Positions 14,941 to 22,194 of a DNA stretch of 64,000 bases are shown here, piece after piece (the first letter of the stretch is position 1; each line of letters starts with the position of its first letter). The DNA is from a virus. The position numbers were made by a program, and so were the translations under genes. The notes beneath the pieces are model-generated. The model saw nothing but the letters and a program-made list of their open reading frames with translations, ran no database searches and was not told the origin of the DNA. The stretch covers positions 62,001 to 126,000 of IMG/VR virus record IMGVR_UViG_3300008266_000006; one strand, written 5' to 3'.

Positions 14941-16410
14941 TTACAATATATTGATACTAGACATGAGTTCTTCCATGTCTTCTGAGTTAACTATTTTAGC
15001 GTATGATTCTGCTGTTATCGGTTCATATTCAACATATTTTTTATGCTGATCTATGTACTTAACTAGAGGAGAATTGTACACATATGTAGATCCAGTTATT
15101 CTATTTTTTGGGATCTGCAGTTGCATTATATTCTCATCTTCTGAATCATCTCCACTTATTAATTTTTTTTCTGTAATAAATATTGTGACAGCACACTTTT
15201 GCTGGATAGAAAGAGAGCCGCCAGTATCAGACTGCTGAACTACTTCTCTTCTTTCTTTCATTCTGTTTGCGTTTTCTTGAGCTGTGATAATTAAGACGCA
15301 ACTCATATCTCTAGCAAGCTTCTCTAGTCTAACCATCATCTCTTCAAACTCACCCCAACGTGGCTTACCTTTTCCTGAAGATCTAGTGAACATGGATTGG
15401 ATTGTGTCAATCACAATAACGTCTGGGATTAGTTCCGAATGACCCATAATGCTTCGTAGCCACTTTTCAAGGTCCTCAAAATATGGAGTATCTGGGTCAT
15501 GTCTAACCATGAATCTGTCGCCCCACTGGTTTAGCTTTTCTTGGAACTTATTTAAGTTGTCTTCTTTTTCTTTATCAGACCAATTTGATGCTTCTGCATA
15601 TACGTTCTTCTCTATTATCTGAGTCATAAGAACTCTTTCCCAGTGAGGAACTGCTTCCTCAAAGTTTACGTATAATACTCTATAACCAGTATCTGCCCAA
15701 TTGTTAACTAAGCATTTGGCAAAAGTGCTTTTGCCTTTTCCAGAAGGAGCAATAATCGCATGAACTGCGCCCCTAAAGAAACCTCCCTCGTCCGTATACC
15801 CCATTGCTCTATTCAAAGATTTGTATTGGGTTGGAAGAAAACTTGGTATATCCAAAAGAGACTCTGCTCTTTTCGCTATATCTTCTGCTGTAGTAACGCT
15901 ATCTAAAGGGTTAAAATTTAATTCATTTTCTAAGTTTTTAATTTCTGTTGTTATCTCAGAAATTCTAGCTATTTCTTTAGCTGTCTTTTCCCCTTTTTGA
16001 GTTAAAATAAACTCTAGTTCCTGGAGAATATTAAGCTGCTTTTGTTTGTTGGCTCTATGTTTAATTACCTGAGTTACAGACTCATGATCTGATATCTTTA
16101 TATTTAAAAGAATATCTATCATGGTGTCAACACCTATTGCACCACCAAGACCTGAATGTATATCTGTTTCTGATTCAAGCCAAGACTTAAAAGCAACCGG
16201 ATCAACTAAGTCTAGTTTAGTAACATGATGATAAGCTAAAAGTGCTTTGTAAAATTCATTTATTCCAATTTGGTTATTTATTGTGCCAACGATATCTTCA
16301 GGCAGTTGCGCGTCAAAGTACGCAATCGAGCCAGGGTTTCTAAGAGAAAGGGCAAAAACCTGGTATTCAATTGGATACTGAGGAGTCTCAGTCTTTACTT
16401 CTTCTTCCAT
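14941..16410 (-). CDS. dnaB: Replicative DNA helicase, DnaB family
   Basis: A 489-aa helicase. An N-terminal helical domain (about residues 1-150) precedes a RecA-type ATPase: Walker A APSGKGKSTFAKCL (around 220), the strand RVLYVNFEE, Walker B PDVIVIDTIQSMF, then VLIITAQENANRMKERREVV and the later QQSDTGGSLS/QKCAV region. It unwinds DNA ahead of the polymerase as a hexameric ring. Size and motif order are normal for DnaB. It contains no in-frame CGG. Confidence 0.92.
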   Translation of the reverse strand: MEEEVKTETPQYPIEYQVFALSLRNPGSIAYFDAQLPEDIVGTINNQIGINEFYKALLAYHHVTKLDLVDPVAFKSWLESETDIHSGLGGAIGVDTMIDILLNIKISDHESVTQVIKHRANKQKQLNILQELEFILTQKGEKTAKEIARISEITTEIKNLENELNFNPLDSVTTAEDIAKRAESLLDIPSFLPTQYKSLNRAMGYTDEGGFFRGAVHAIIAPSGKGKSTFAKCLVNNWADTGYRVLYVNFEEAVPHWERVLMTQIIEKNVYAEASNWSDKEKEDNLNKFQEKLNQWGDRFMVRHDPDTPYFEDLEKWLRSIMGHSELIPDVIVIDTIQSMFTRSSGKGKPRWGEFEEMMVRLEKLARDMSCVLIITAQENANRMKERREVVQQSDTGGSLSIQQKCAVTIFITEKKLISGDDSEDENIMQLQIPKNRITGSTYVYNSPLVKYIDQHKKYVEYEPITAESYAKIVNSEDMEELMSSINIL

Positions 16411-17053
16411 TTTTTCTTTGCTCTTTCATCTGCTTATAATATTTTTTATTGCGTTCTGATCTTATCTCTTTTGCTTTTTGATACATCTGATTTTGTTTTA
16501 CACTTGGTTTTTTTATTTTTTTAACTACAGATTTATCATCGGCTGTACTTTTTATGGCGTCTAATATTCTAGCATAGACATTCTCTTCTGATATGTTGTC
16601 ATTATATCTAAATACGACAAGTACAATTCCTTGTTCTGCACAAAGAACGGCTTTTTTGTCATCTCTCTTTTGTGCTTCAATAAACTCATCTTTAGAATCA
16701 AAAAATAATGGGCTATATTTGAAATGCTGTATGCCATGAAACTCAAGAGCAAGTTTGTAGGAAGGGCAATATACGTCTAATTTTAACCTATCTCCGATAT
16801 GATATTCATTAACTATTTTTTGACCTGGTAATAGTTTTTTAGCAACGCTAGTTAAGACTGTTTGCCCCTTTGACATCTTTCTTCTGTGATCTTTTACCCA
16901 GTAAAGACCAAGTTTTTTAAGCATGGAGTTAAGCTCATTTAATGTCAACTCCATACTCTGGGCAATTGCAGAGAAAGATTTATCTGTCTCAAATAAAAGA
17001 TGAGTCAGATACTGTTTGTCTGTAAGTTCGTCTTTTTTATTTCTTTGAATCAT
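16388..17053 (-). CDS. Endonuclease-like protein with N-terminal helix-turn-helix
   Basis: A 221-aa protein. Residues about 15-55 look like a helix-turn-helix (SFSAIAQSMELTLNELNSML). The centre holds a Vsr/DUF559-like nuclease core, RLKLDVYCPSYKLALEFHGIQHF, with the D and E of a PD-(D/E)XK site and the following His, then IVLVVFRYNDNISEENVY. The C-terminal 50 residues are Lys/Arg-rich. Such free-standing nucleases in phages include homing-type and repair enzymes; which applies here is unknown. It overlaps the helicase by 23 bases. Confidence 0.7.
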   Translation of the reverse strand: MIQRNKKDELTDKQYLTHLLFETDKSFSAIAQSMELTLNELNSMLKKLGLYWVKDHRRKMSKGQTVLTSVAKKLLPGQKIVNEYHIGDRLKLDVYCPSYKLALEFHGIQHFKYSPLFFDSKDEFIEAQKRDDKKAVLCAEQGIVLVVFRYNDNISEENVYARILDAIKSTADDKSVVKKIKKPSVKQNQMYQKAKEIRSERNKKYYKQMKEQRKNGRRSKD

Positions 17054-17684
17054 TAGTCTTGACCAACGATCTAGCAGCGTTTAAAGTTCTACCAAGGTCA
17101 AGGATTGACATATTTGATTCTGCCCAAATTTTGGGTGCAATTGCCGAACTTAGCATTGGGCAGTCAAGTATAACTATCTCTGCACCATTTCTATTAGAAA
17201 GTACTTCTTTAGTTATGCTATCTACTTTTGAATAAAAGTCATTGTATGGCACCTGTATAAAGGTTGAATCTGTGGAAAAGTATTTTCCTATGTATGATTC
17301 ATTTTGGAATGAAACAACAACTGCTTTAGTATATTTAAAATACCACGAAGCGAAAGTTTTGAATACATCATAGTTATTATTAATGTAGTATTCTAAAAAA
17401 CCTGGGTCATAAAAATTACTTGCGTTAATACCCAATTCTTTAAATCTCTCAAGAGAAGAATTAACTAAATCGTTTTGAGCTGCTCTGACAAACAGTTCAT
17501 CTTGATTTTGCAATCCATCAAGAATACATTTCGTGAAATGCTTCGGTGGTTTTTTGTCACCCTTTACTTCACCTATTGCTGAAAAAATCGCAGATCTTGT
17601 GTATGTCACAAAAGCAAATCTTTGTTTGTTTTCTAGAAGAAGAGAAACTTTTTTGATTGTGTCTGGTGCATTATATGTTTTCAT
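17037..17684 (-). CDS. GT-D-fold-like putative glycosyltransferase partner
   Basis: A 215-aa alpha/beta protein. A beginning like RFAFVTYTRSAIFSAIGE, a centre with aromatic-rich helices and an end with VILDCPMLSSAIAPKIW and MSILDLGRTLNAARSL recall the DUF1792/GT-D group, where a Gly-rich strand near the end is followed by 'DLG'. The next gene upstream is a family 2 glycosyltransferase (4-base overlap), so a joint role in adding sugars is likely. The family match is tentative. Confidence 0.5.
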   Translation of the reverse strand: MKTYNAPDTIKKVSLLLENKQRFAFVTYTRSAIFSAIGEVKGDKKPPKHFTKCILDGLQNQDELFVRAAQNDLVNSSLERFKELGINASNFYDPGFLEYYINNNYDVFKTFASWYFKYTKAVVVSFQNESYIGKYFSTDSTFIQVPYNDFYSKVDSITKEVLSNRNGAEIVILDCPMLSSAIAPKIWAESNMSILDLGRTLNAARSLVKTNDSKK

Positions 17685-18382
17685 ATTCCGAAATTTCCCC
17701 AGTTAATTAGTGTTGGATTAGGATCGATAATTGATTGGATATGGTTTAAGTTGTGAAACTCGCCCTTGTCTAAATTCATGTATCTCATATACTTATTTTG
17801 CTTGTCGTCATCGTAAGTATATCCTAAGTGCTGCATGATTAAGCCAGAGTGGAGCCAATAATTTTTTCTTCTAATGTCTTCAACTACATATGTAGGTTCA
17901 GAACCACAAGCTAACTTGCGATCTAAAAACTTACCATCAGGTTTAAATCTAAAGATTCTTGAGCTATTATTGGGTGCCCATAGTTTATCAACTCTATATT
18001 GTGATTCATTCCACATATGATAAAAACGCACATTTACTACATCATATGGTGATTTATCTAAAACTGTTTTAATATTACTATTATTAATATCTTCAACGTT
18101 GTACAGCTTTTCATCACAGTCTATTGCGATAATCCAATCGCCTTCACTTGCGTGATTTTCTAAATTGCGCCAAGCTTTTGCTCGTAGCAAACCTTCATTT
18201 GAAGAAAATAAAGGCTCTTCATTTGAGTAGACTTCCGCATACTTCTTAGCTATTTCAGCTGTGTCATCTGTTGAGCAGTCGTCTGTAAAAACTATTTTAT
18301 CTACTTGGCTTTTAATTCTCTGAAGAACTGGCTCCAAAAATCTAGAAGACTCATTTCTTCCAACCATTTGTGCAATGATCAT
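17681..18382 (-). CDS. Family 2 glycosyltransferase
   Basis: A 233-aa GT-A fold enzyme. The nucleotide-sugar site is seen as VFTDDCSTDDTAEIAKKY (residues about 32-48), and the metal-binding DxD equivalent as WIIAIDCDEKL (about 88-98). A later region with HMWNESQYR and LHSGLIMQHLGY resembles glycosyltransferases that process cell-surface or DNA-linked sugars. The acceptor is unknown; phage enzymes of this type modify virion proteins, DNA bases or host surface. Two glycosyltransferases and a GT-D-like gene sit within 4 kb. Confidence 0.82.
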   Translation of the reverse strand: MIIAQMVGRNESSRFLEPVLQRIKSQVDKIVFTDDCSTDDTAEIAKKYAEVYSNEEPLFSSNEGLLRAKAWRNLENHASEGDWIIAIDCDEKLYNVEDINNSNIKTVLDKSPYDVVNVRFYHMWNESQYRVDKLWAPNNSSRIFRFKPDGKFLDRKLACGSEPTYVVEDIRRKNYWLHSGLIMQHLGYTYDDDKQNKYMRYMNLDKGEFHNLNHIQSIIDPNPTLINWGNFGI

Positions 18383-18403
18383 TTTTACTCCAATGTATAG
18401 AAA

Positions 18404-18435
18404 AGCCAGAGCTAGAAAAAAATCTAGCCCTGGCT
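18404..18435 (-). terminator. Terminator after the 63-aa gene
   Basis: On the minus strand AGCCAGGGCTAGA and TCTAGCTCTGGCT form a 13-base stem with one internal mismatch and a T-rich loop, followed by TTTTC. It lies 6 bases beyond the stop of the 63-aa gene and before the glycosyltransferase gene. Confidence 0.7.
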
Positions 18436-18440
18436 AGTAC

Positions 18441-18632
18441 TTATGCTGATAATTGATTGATTTGCTTGTGTGCCTGTACAGATGAAATACGTTCGATATC
18501 TGTTGACTTAAACAGAACCTCACCATTTACATTGCGACGACCCATGCTGATCTTCTCAGCATCTTGCTTATTCTTTGCCTTTACAAGAGTTGTTGTAACT
18601 ACTGCAAAGTAATTGAACTTATTGTCGGACAT
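18441..18632 (-). CDS. Small protein with VKAKN domain, followed by a terminator
   Basis: A 63-aa protein (FNYFAVVTTTLVKAKNKQDA, then EKISMGRRNVNGEVLF). Its hydrophobic strand, T-rich turn, VKAKN and following helix match the N-terminus of the phosphoesterase at 46061 (LFLVTKTHIVKAKNMKHA). The two are therefore probably copies of one small domain. It has its own ribosome site and is followed immediately by a terminator, which suggests a discrete highly expressed transcript end. Function unknown. Confidence 0.65.
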   Translation of the reverse strand: MSDNKFNYFAVVTTTLVKAKNKQDAEKISMGRRNVNGEVLFKSTDIERISSVQAHKQINQLSA

Positions 18633-18646
18633 TTTTTTTCCTTCCG

Positions 18647-19060
18647 TTATTTTTTTGATGGATATGTATTAGAGATATATTCTACAGCTTCTTCTAGTGT
18701 GTCTGCAACTTTTGTTGCAAGAAACTTCAGATAAATTCTGTGTTGTAGATTTTGATGAGCCCAAACAATAACAGGCTGATTGTTTAAATGAGCCCACGTC
18801 ATTTCAAAGTCAGTTCCTATATAAGCCCTATATAATATCGTGTATTCTACCAGCAGGATATCACAGCTTTTTTGAAGGAAGAGATTCTTATCTACTATTT
18901 CTTTTGGTTCGCAGTCCTCTTCTTCTAAGGCATAGTCCATTGGATTAATGGCCTTAAAACCTCTTTGATCTAAAAGTAAAGTAGCTTCATCTCTCCAACT
19001 ATACTTAAAATCAGAAGTAACATCTTCTATTGCACCTGATAAAAACACTCTTGTTTGCAT
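18647..19060 (-). CDS. Nucleoside 2-deoxyribosyltransferase-like protein
   Basis: A 137-aa protein from ATG 19060, chosen over the in-frame ATG at 19078 because AGGAAA stands right before it. The fold markers of nucleoside 2-deoxyribosyltransferases are visible: VFLSGAIEDVTS at the start, GFKAINPMDY, a KSCDILLVEYT strand and AYIGTDFEMTWA, where G-T-xx-E supplies the catalytic Glu. Members move deoxyribose between bases or hydrolyse nucleotides. Here it may serve nucleotide salvage or unusual-base metabolism alongside ThyX and ribonucleotide reductase. Confidence 0.7.
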   Translation of the reverse strand: MQTRVFLSGAIEDVTSDFKYSWRDEATLLLDQRGFKAINPMDYALEEEDCEPKEIVDKNLFLQKSCDILLVEYTILYRAYIGTDFEMTWAHLNNQPVIVWAHQNLQHRIYLKFLATKVADTLEEAVEYISNTYPSKK

Positions 19061-19067
19061 TTTTTTC

Positions 19068-19166
19068 CTAATCGTCATCTTCTACGCCTCTGTCCCCACA
19101 AACCGGATCCTGAGGGATTGGCTTTGGACAATGGCATATGTAAGATCTTACTCCTATTATTATCAT
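19068..19166 (-). CDS. Tiny Cys-containing protein
   Basis: A 32-aa product (MIIIGVRSYICHCPKPIPQD) with a CHC and later VCGD that could bind a metal. Its ATG overlaps the stop of the upstream gene as ATGA, and its stop lies just before the start of the deoxyribosyltransferase-like gene. It is called from coupling and position alone. Confidence 0.45.
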   Translation of the reverse strand: MIIIGVRSYICHCPKPIPQDPVCGDRGVEDDD

Positions 19167-19567
19167 ACTGGCCAATAATACTCTAAATCACTTGGTTCGT
19201 CAAAAAATTGAGAATAATATTGATAGTCTTTTCTCAAGAGGTTAGACCTATGGGACCTATGAAATTCATCAGCGCCGAACCAAGGTGGCATAACTACATC
19301 AAGTGCATCAAAAACTTCAAACTGCATGGTGTTTTTATATCCTCGCTTAACCCATTCAGCTATCGTATAGTTCTGATATAACTGGAGAGCAGCTTCATGC
19401 CCATCCCACATGCGTGTTACAGGATGGTTGCGCCAACCTTTTGACGGAGTACGGCCAAGAAGAATATTTAAAACTTGGAAAGTTTCTACTCGTTGCTTTC
19501 CAAGCCTACGATAATCTAATACCCGAACTGATTCTTGAAAATCTGGATATGGTAAAAACGTTTGCAT
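19163..19567 (-). CDS. Pyrimidine-dimer glycosylase/MSMEG_6728-like protein, with the one CGG read as Arg
   Basis: A 134-aa protein matching a widespread small family: MQTFLPYPDFQESVRVLD then YRRLGKQRVET, GWRNHPVTRMWDGHEAAL and EWVKRGYKN. Members are annotated as pyrimidine-dimer DNA glycosylase-like or MSMEG_6728-like, so a DNA-repair role is likely but not proven. Codon 17 (19525-19523) is CGG in the context GTT-CGG-GTA. Here the zero frame continues normally, and skipping the C would give GGG-TAT-TAG and stop. It is the only in-frame CGG in the window not at a frame break. Its position is variable in the family, so Arg is acceptable. Confidence 0.8.
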   Translation of the reverse strand: MQTFLPYPDFQESVRVLDYRRLGKQRVETFQVLNILLGRTPSKGWRNHPVTRMWDGHEAALQLYQNYTIAEWVKRGYKNTMQFEVFDALDVVMPPWFGADEFHRSHRSNLLRKDYQYYSQFFDEPSDLEYYWPV

Positions 19568-19968
19568 TATGCCTTCTTGAATTCCTCAAAAGTTTTGTCA
19601 CCTACACCAAAGTATTCTCTAGCTAATCCAGCCTTAACAATTTCTGTGTTCAAGCACTCCCCAGCTTCGTTCCATACTTTAGCAAGGATTCTACCATACT
19701 TTTCATTCTTATCTAAGATAGTTTCAATCTTTACCTTATTATTGGCTTTCTTAATCCATTGATCAGTAAACTCTTTTGCTGCGAGGCCCATCTTCTTTTC
19801 TTCAAGATTTGTGGTGCGGCTTTCCGGTGTATTAACTCCATAGAGTCTCACACTCTTTGGGCCAATGTGAACTTCAAAACCAAGATCTATATTGATCTTA
19901 AATGTATCTCCGTCTACTACCTTAACAACTTCTGCGTTGTACAAATAAACATTAAATTTGTCTGACAT
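19567..19968 (-). CDS. Thermonuclease-like (SNase) nuclease
   Basis: A 133-aa protein with the staphylococcal nuclease fold signature: AEVVKVVDGDTFKINIDLGF (Asp of the metal site), KSVRLYGVNTPESR (Arg, Asp-equivalent Asn, Glu) and KNEKYGRILAKVW (second catalytic Arg). One metal ligand position shows N in 'YGVNTPE' where D is common. A second SNase-like domain occurs at the end of the giant tail protein. No signal peptide is seen, so it probably acts inside the cell, for example in host-DNA breakdown. Confidence 0.85.
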   Translation of the reverse strand: MSDKFNVYLYNAEVVKVVDGDTFKINIDLGFEVHIGPKSVRLYGVNTPESRTTNLEEKKMGLAAKEFTDQWIKKANNKVKIETILDKNEKYGRILAKVWNEAGECLNTEIVKAGLAREYFGVGDKTFEEFKKA

Positions 19969-19969
19969 A

Positions 19970-20773
19970 TTAATCTCTTTCTATTCCTATAGTGTCGCAT
20001 GCGTTGCGAAATATTGATTGACTTACCTTGAACTGAGCATCAGCGTGGCTGTAGCCTTCTCCTGGCTTCGGAGAAGACGCATGCCAGCTATGACCAATAG
20101 AAACTGTTCCATCATACACTACATTGTAGCCACGATGACGTGCAAAATATGAGCACCAAGTTTCTTCATAGTAGTGAGGTGTTGGAAGGAATGCCCCTAT
20201 TGCCTGAGGATACATCTTTCTGTACTCTTCGTCATTTGTAAGAGCCTCCCAAACTGATCTTCTAATAAAATATGCAGATCCGGAGACTGTAACGCACTCT
20301 ACTCTGTCTCTATAGAGAATGTCTTCCGCATCGTATTCTCTCCAACCACGATGTTTTGGTGCTGTATTGGTCCCTACAATACCCGCGTGAGTTATTCTTC
20401 CGGATTCATCTCTTTGTTTTGGCCCAAGAATATGTATATCTGGATTCTGATCAAATATTTTTTGGACCTTCACAACATCTTCGCTAGTTAGCCACACATC
20501 AGCATTCAAAAGACAAATGATATCACTATCAGTATTTGCTGCCATAAGGTTGCACGCAGCCGAATAACCCACATTTTCATTCTTCCAAGCTTTATTTATA
20601 AAATACTTATCTTTAAAAGATTCTAACCATTTCCAAGAATCGTCAACAGAACCATTATCACAAATATTTAAAGTCCAAAGTTTTTTTGTATATTTAAGAT
20701 CACCATGCAGCATATCCAACATGCGTTGCAGCATCGGTCTTGTGTTGTAATTAACAATACATAGGTCTATCAT
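19970..20773 (-). CDS. Family 2 glycosyltransferase
   Basis: A 267-aa GT-A enzyme, distinct from the one at 17681. The start IDLCIVNYNTRPMLQRML, NICDNGSVDDSWKWL, GYSAACNLMAANTDSDIICL and LLNADVWL (DxD-like NAD) are classic. GSAYFIRRSVWEAL and HYYEETWCSYFARHRGY (ED/ET acceptor-site region) follow. It resembles rhamnosyl- or O-antigen-type transferases. The acceptor is unknown. Confidence 0.85.
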   Translation of the reverse strand: MIDLCIVNYNTRPMLQRMLDMLHGDLKYTKKLWTLNICDNGSVDDSWKWLESFKDKYFINKAWKNENVGYSAACNLMAANTDSDIICLLNADVWLTSEDVVKVQKIFDQNPDIHILGPKQRDESGRITHAGIVGTNTAPKHRGWREYDAEDILYRDRVECVTVSGSAYFIRRSVWEALTNDEEYRKMYPQAIGAFLPTPHYYEETWCSYFARHRGYNVVYDGTVSIGHSWHASSPKPGEGYSHADAQFKVSQSIFRNACDTIGIERD

Positions 20774-21039
20774 ATCAAAGAGCTCTTTGCTATAGTAATT
20801 TCAAAACAGTCACTTGGGTTAAAGCCCATGTCAAGTAGTTCAAAAAAATCTTCTTTTGCGTTAGACAAATCGTCTATAAAAAACTCGCTCAATCTATTTA
20901 AATACTGTTGAGTATTTATTGTTTGTGATTTTATATTTTTATTATCTATAAACTTTTTTTGGTTTATTTTACCAGCAATAAAGCCAAGTATAAACAGAGA
21001 ACTTATTACGAGCTTAGATTTACCATTCATCATTTTCAC
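20770..21039 (-). CDS. Small membrane protein
   Basis: An 89-aa product with one membrane segment near the N-terminus (SKLVISSLFILGFIAGKI) followed by a basic then acidic helical region. Three in-frame ATGs (21039, 21033, 21030) are possible starts. It overlaps the glycosyltransferase by 4 bases and the 78-aa gene by 20. Function unknown. Confidence 0.55.
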   Translation of the reverse strand: MKMMNGKSKLVISSLFILGFIAGKINQKKFIDNKNIKSQTINTQQYLNRLSEFFIDDLSNAKEDFFELLDMGFNPSDCFEITIAKSSLI

Positions 21040-21256
21040 TATCTACTGGGGCAATAAAAGCATTTTCAATTGATAAATTTATAGCAGAAAATATTCTTGT
21101 ATAGATATCTTTTTCTTTTTCTGTAATATTTCCGCGCAACATACTACCATATGTTTTTTGGATATGTAGAAGAATTTCTAGATCTTCTATTAAATAAGAT
21201 TGGTTATTTTCAAGTTTAATTTGAACTTTCTTTTTCTGATGGGTTTTCTTACTCAT
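21020..21256 (-). CDS. Small protein of unknown function
   Basis: A 78-aa helical protein with a Lys-rich start (KKTHQKKKVQIKLENNQSYL) and an acidic end. It overlaps its neighbours at both ends by 8 to 20 bases. The layout KVQIKLENNQSYLIEDLEILL suggests a short beta pair then helices. No family recognised. Confidence 0.5.
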   Translation of the reverse strand: MSKKTHQKKKVQIKLENNQSYLIEDLEILLHIQKTYGSMLRGNITEKEKDIYTRIFSAINLSIENAFIAPVDSENDEW

Positions 21257-21482
21257 TGCTTTTCTTCTCTTTTATTTCTGCTTTTAACACTTCTTCTTGT
21301 GGCACTTGGTGCACTGATATCTCTTCGCTATCTGGCTCATATGTTACAAACAAAATTCTTTTGTCCTCTAACTTACAACCTTCTGGTGGGGCTGATTCAA
21401 GTGCTATCTTTTTTGATGCTGATCCATAAACTTGACTAGAGTTTTTGTATACAACAATATAATTTAGTTTACCTGCTGCCAT
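21249..21482 (-). CDS. Small protein of unknown function
   Basis: A 77-aa protein beginning with two beta strands (KLNYIVVYKNSSQVYGSA) and ending in a Glu/Lys-rich helix. Its ATG overlaps the stop of thyX by one base. No family recognised. Confidence 0.5.
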   Translation of the reverse strand: MAAGKLNYIVVYKNSSQVYGSASKKIALESAPPEGCKLEDKRILFVTYEPDSEEISVHQVPQEEVLKAEIKEKKSNE

Positions 21483-22177
21483 TACATCCCCAATAGTGCG
21501 TATAAAGAAACTGGATAAAGAGGTTTTACTAGCTCATGCACAGCTTTTGCATACTCTTGTATTTCTGCTTGGGAGTCCTCAGAAAGTCTCTGATTTAAGA
21601 AAAGAGCCACTGACTGAAGACTGCAAGACCATCTATATGAAAGATACATCCCGTACGCTGGCAAAAATAAACGAGCTTGTTCTGGTGCAATTCCATTATC
21701 TATAGCCATATTATAAAGTGATTCACACTTTTCCATTAGTTCTTTTAACTCTGTTGTAAGCACAGAACCTATCCACGGCCCAGCTAAACCAGCAGAACCT
21801 TGCTTCTTATCTTCAGCTGCAAGTCTCCATTGTTCAGCTGTTGGAAGATAGAACTCTGGCTCTTGTGTTATATATCTTCTTGACGATTCATTCCAGGAGT
21901 CCATTGTATGATCAGATCCTACTACGTACTTCCAGTGTTGACGAGCAACCATAAGCGGAGCATAAAATTCAAATGTAATAAACGCATGTCTGAATGGAGA
22001 CATGTGATTTTCTCTAGCTAAAAAGCTTATTAGCTTTGCGTCGTTTTGTGAAAAGTTTTCTGACTCTTTTGCAAAGGATGCTCTAGCGGCATTGACGACT
22101 GATAGGTCACTGCCCATGTGATCTACCAGTCGGACATAGCCTTTATCAAGAACTGATATCTTATTCTCTGTTGTCAT
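21482..22177 (-). CDS. thyX: Flavin-dependent thymidylate synthase
   Basis: A 231-aa ThyX. The family landmarks are SFAKESENFSQNDAKLISFL, the His/Arg region HMSPFRHAFITFEFYAPLMV, the FAD/dUMP motif region ending SWNESSRRY and, near the end, EQARLFLPAYGMYLSYRWSC. The usual RHRxxSxNExSxRY signature is only partly kept: SxNExSxRY is exact, while the preceding RHR is replaced by a longer ARQHWKYVVGSDHTM stretch. It methylates dUMP to dTMP using folate and FAD. It sits next to ribonucleotide reductase, as expected for a nucleotide-supply module. Confidence 0.9.
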   Translation of the reverse strand: MTTENKISVLDKGYVRLVDHMGSDLSVVNAARASFAKESENFSQNDAKLISFLARENHMSPFRHAFITFEFYAPLMVARQHWKYVVGSDHTMDSWNESSRRYITQEPEFYLPTAEQWRLAAEDKKQGSAGLAGPWIGSVLTTELKELMEKCESLYNMAIDNGIAPEQARLFLPAYGMYLSYRWSCSLQSVALFLNQRLSEDSQAEIQEYAKAVHELVKPLYPVSLYALLGM

Positions 22178-22194
22178 AATAGAGATTATATCAT

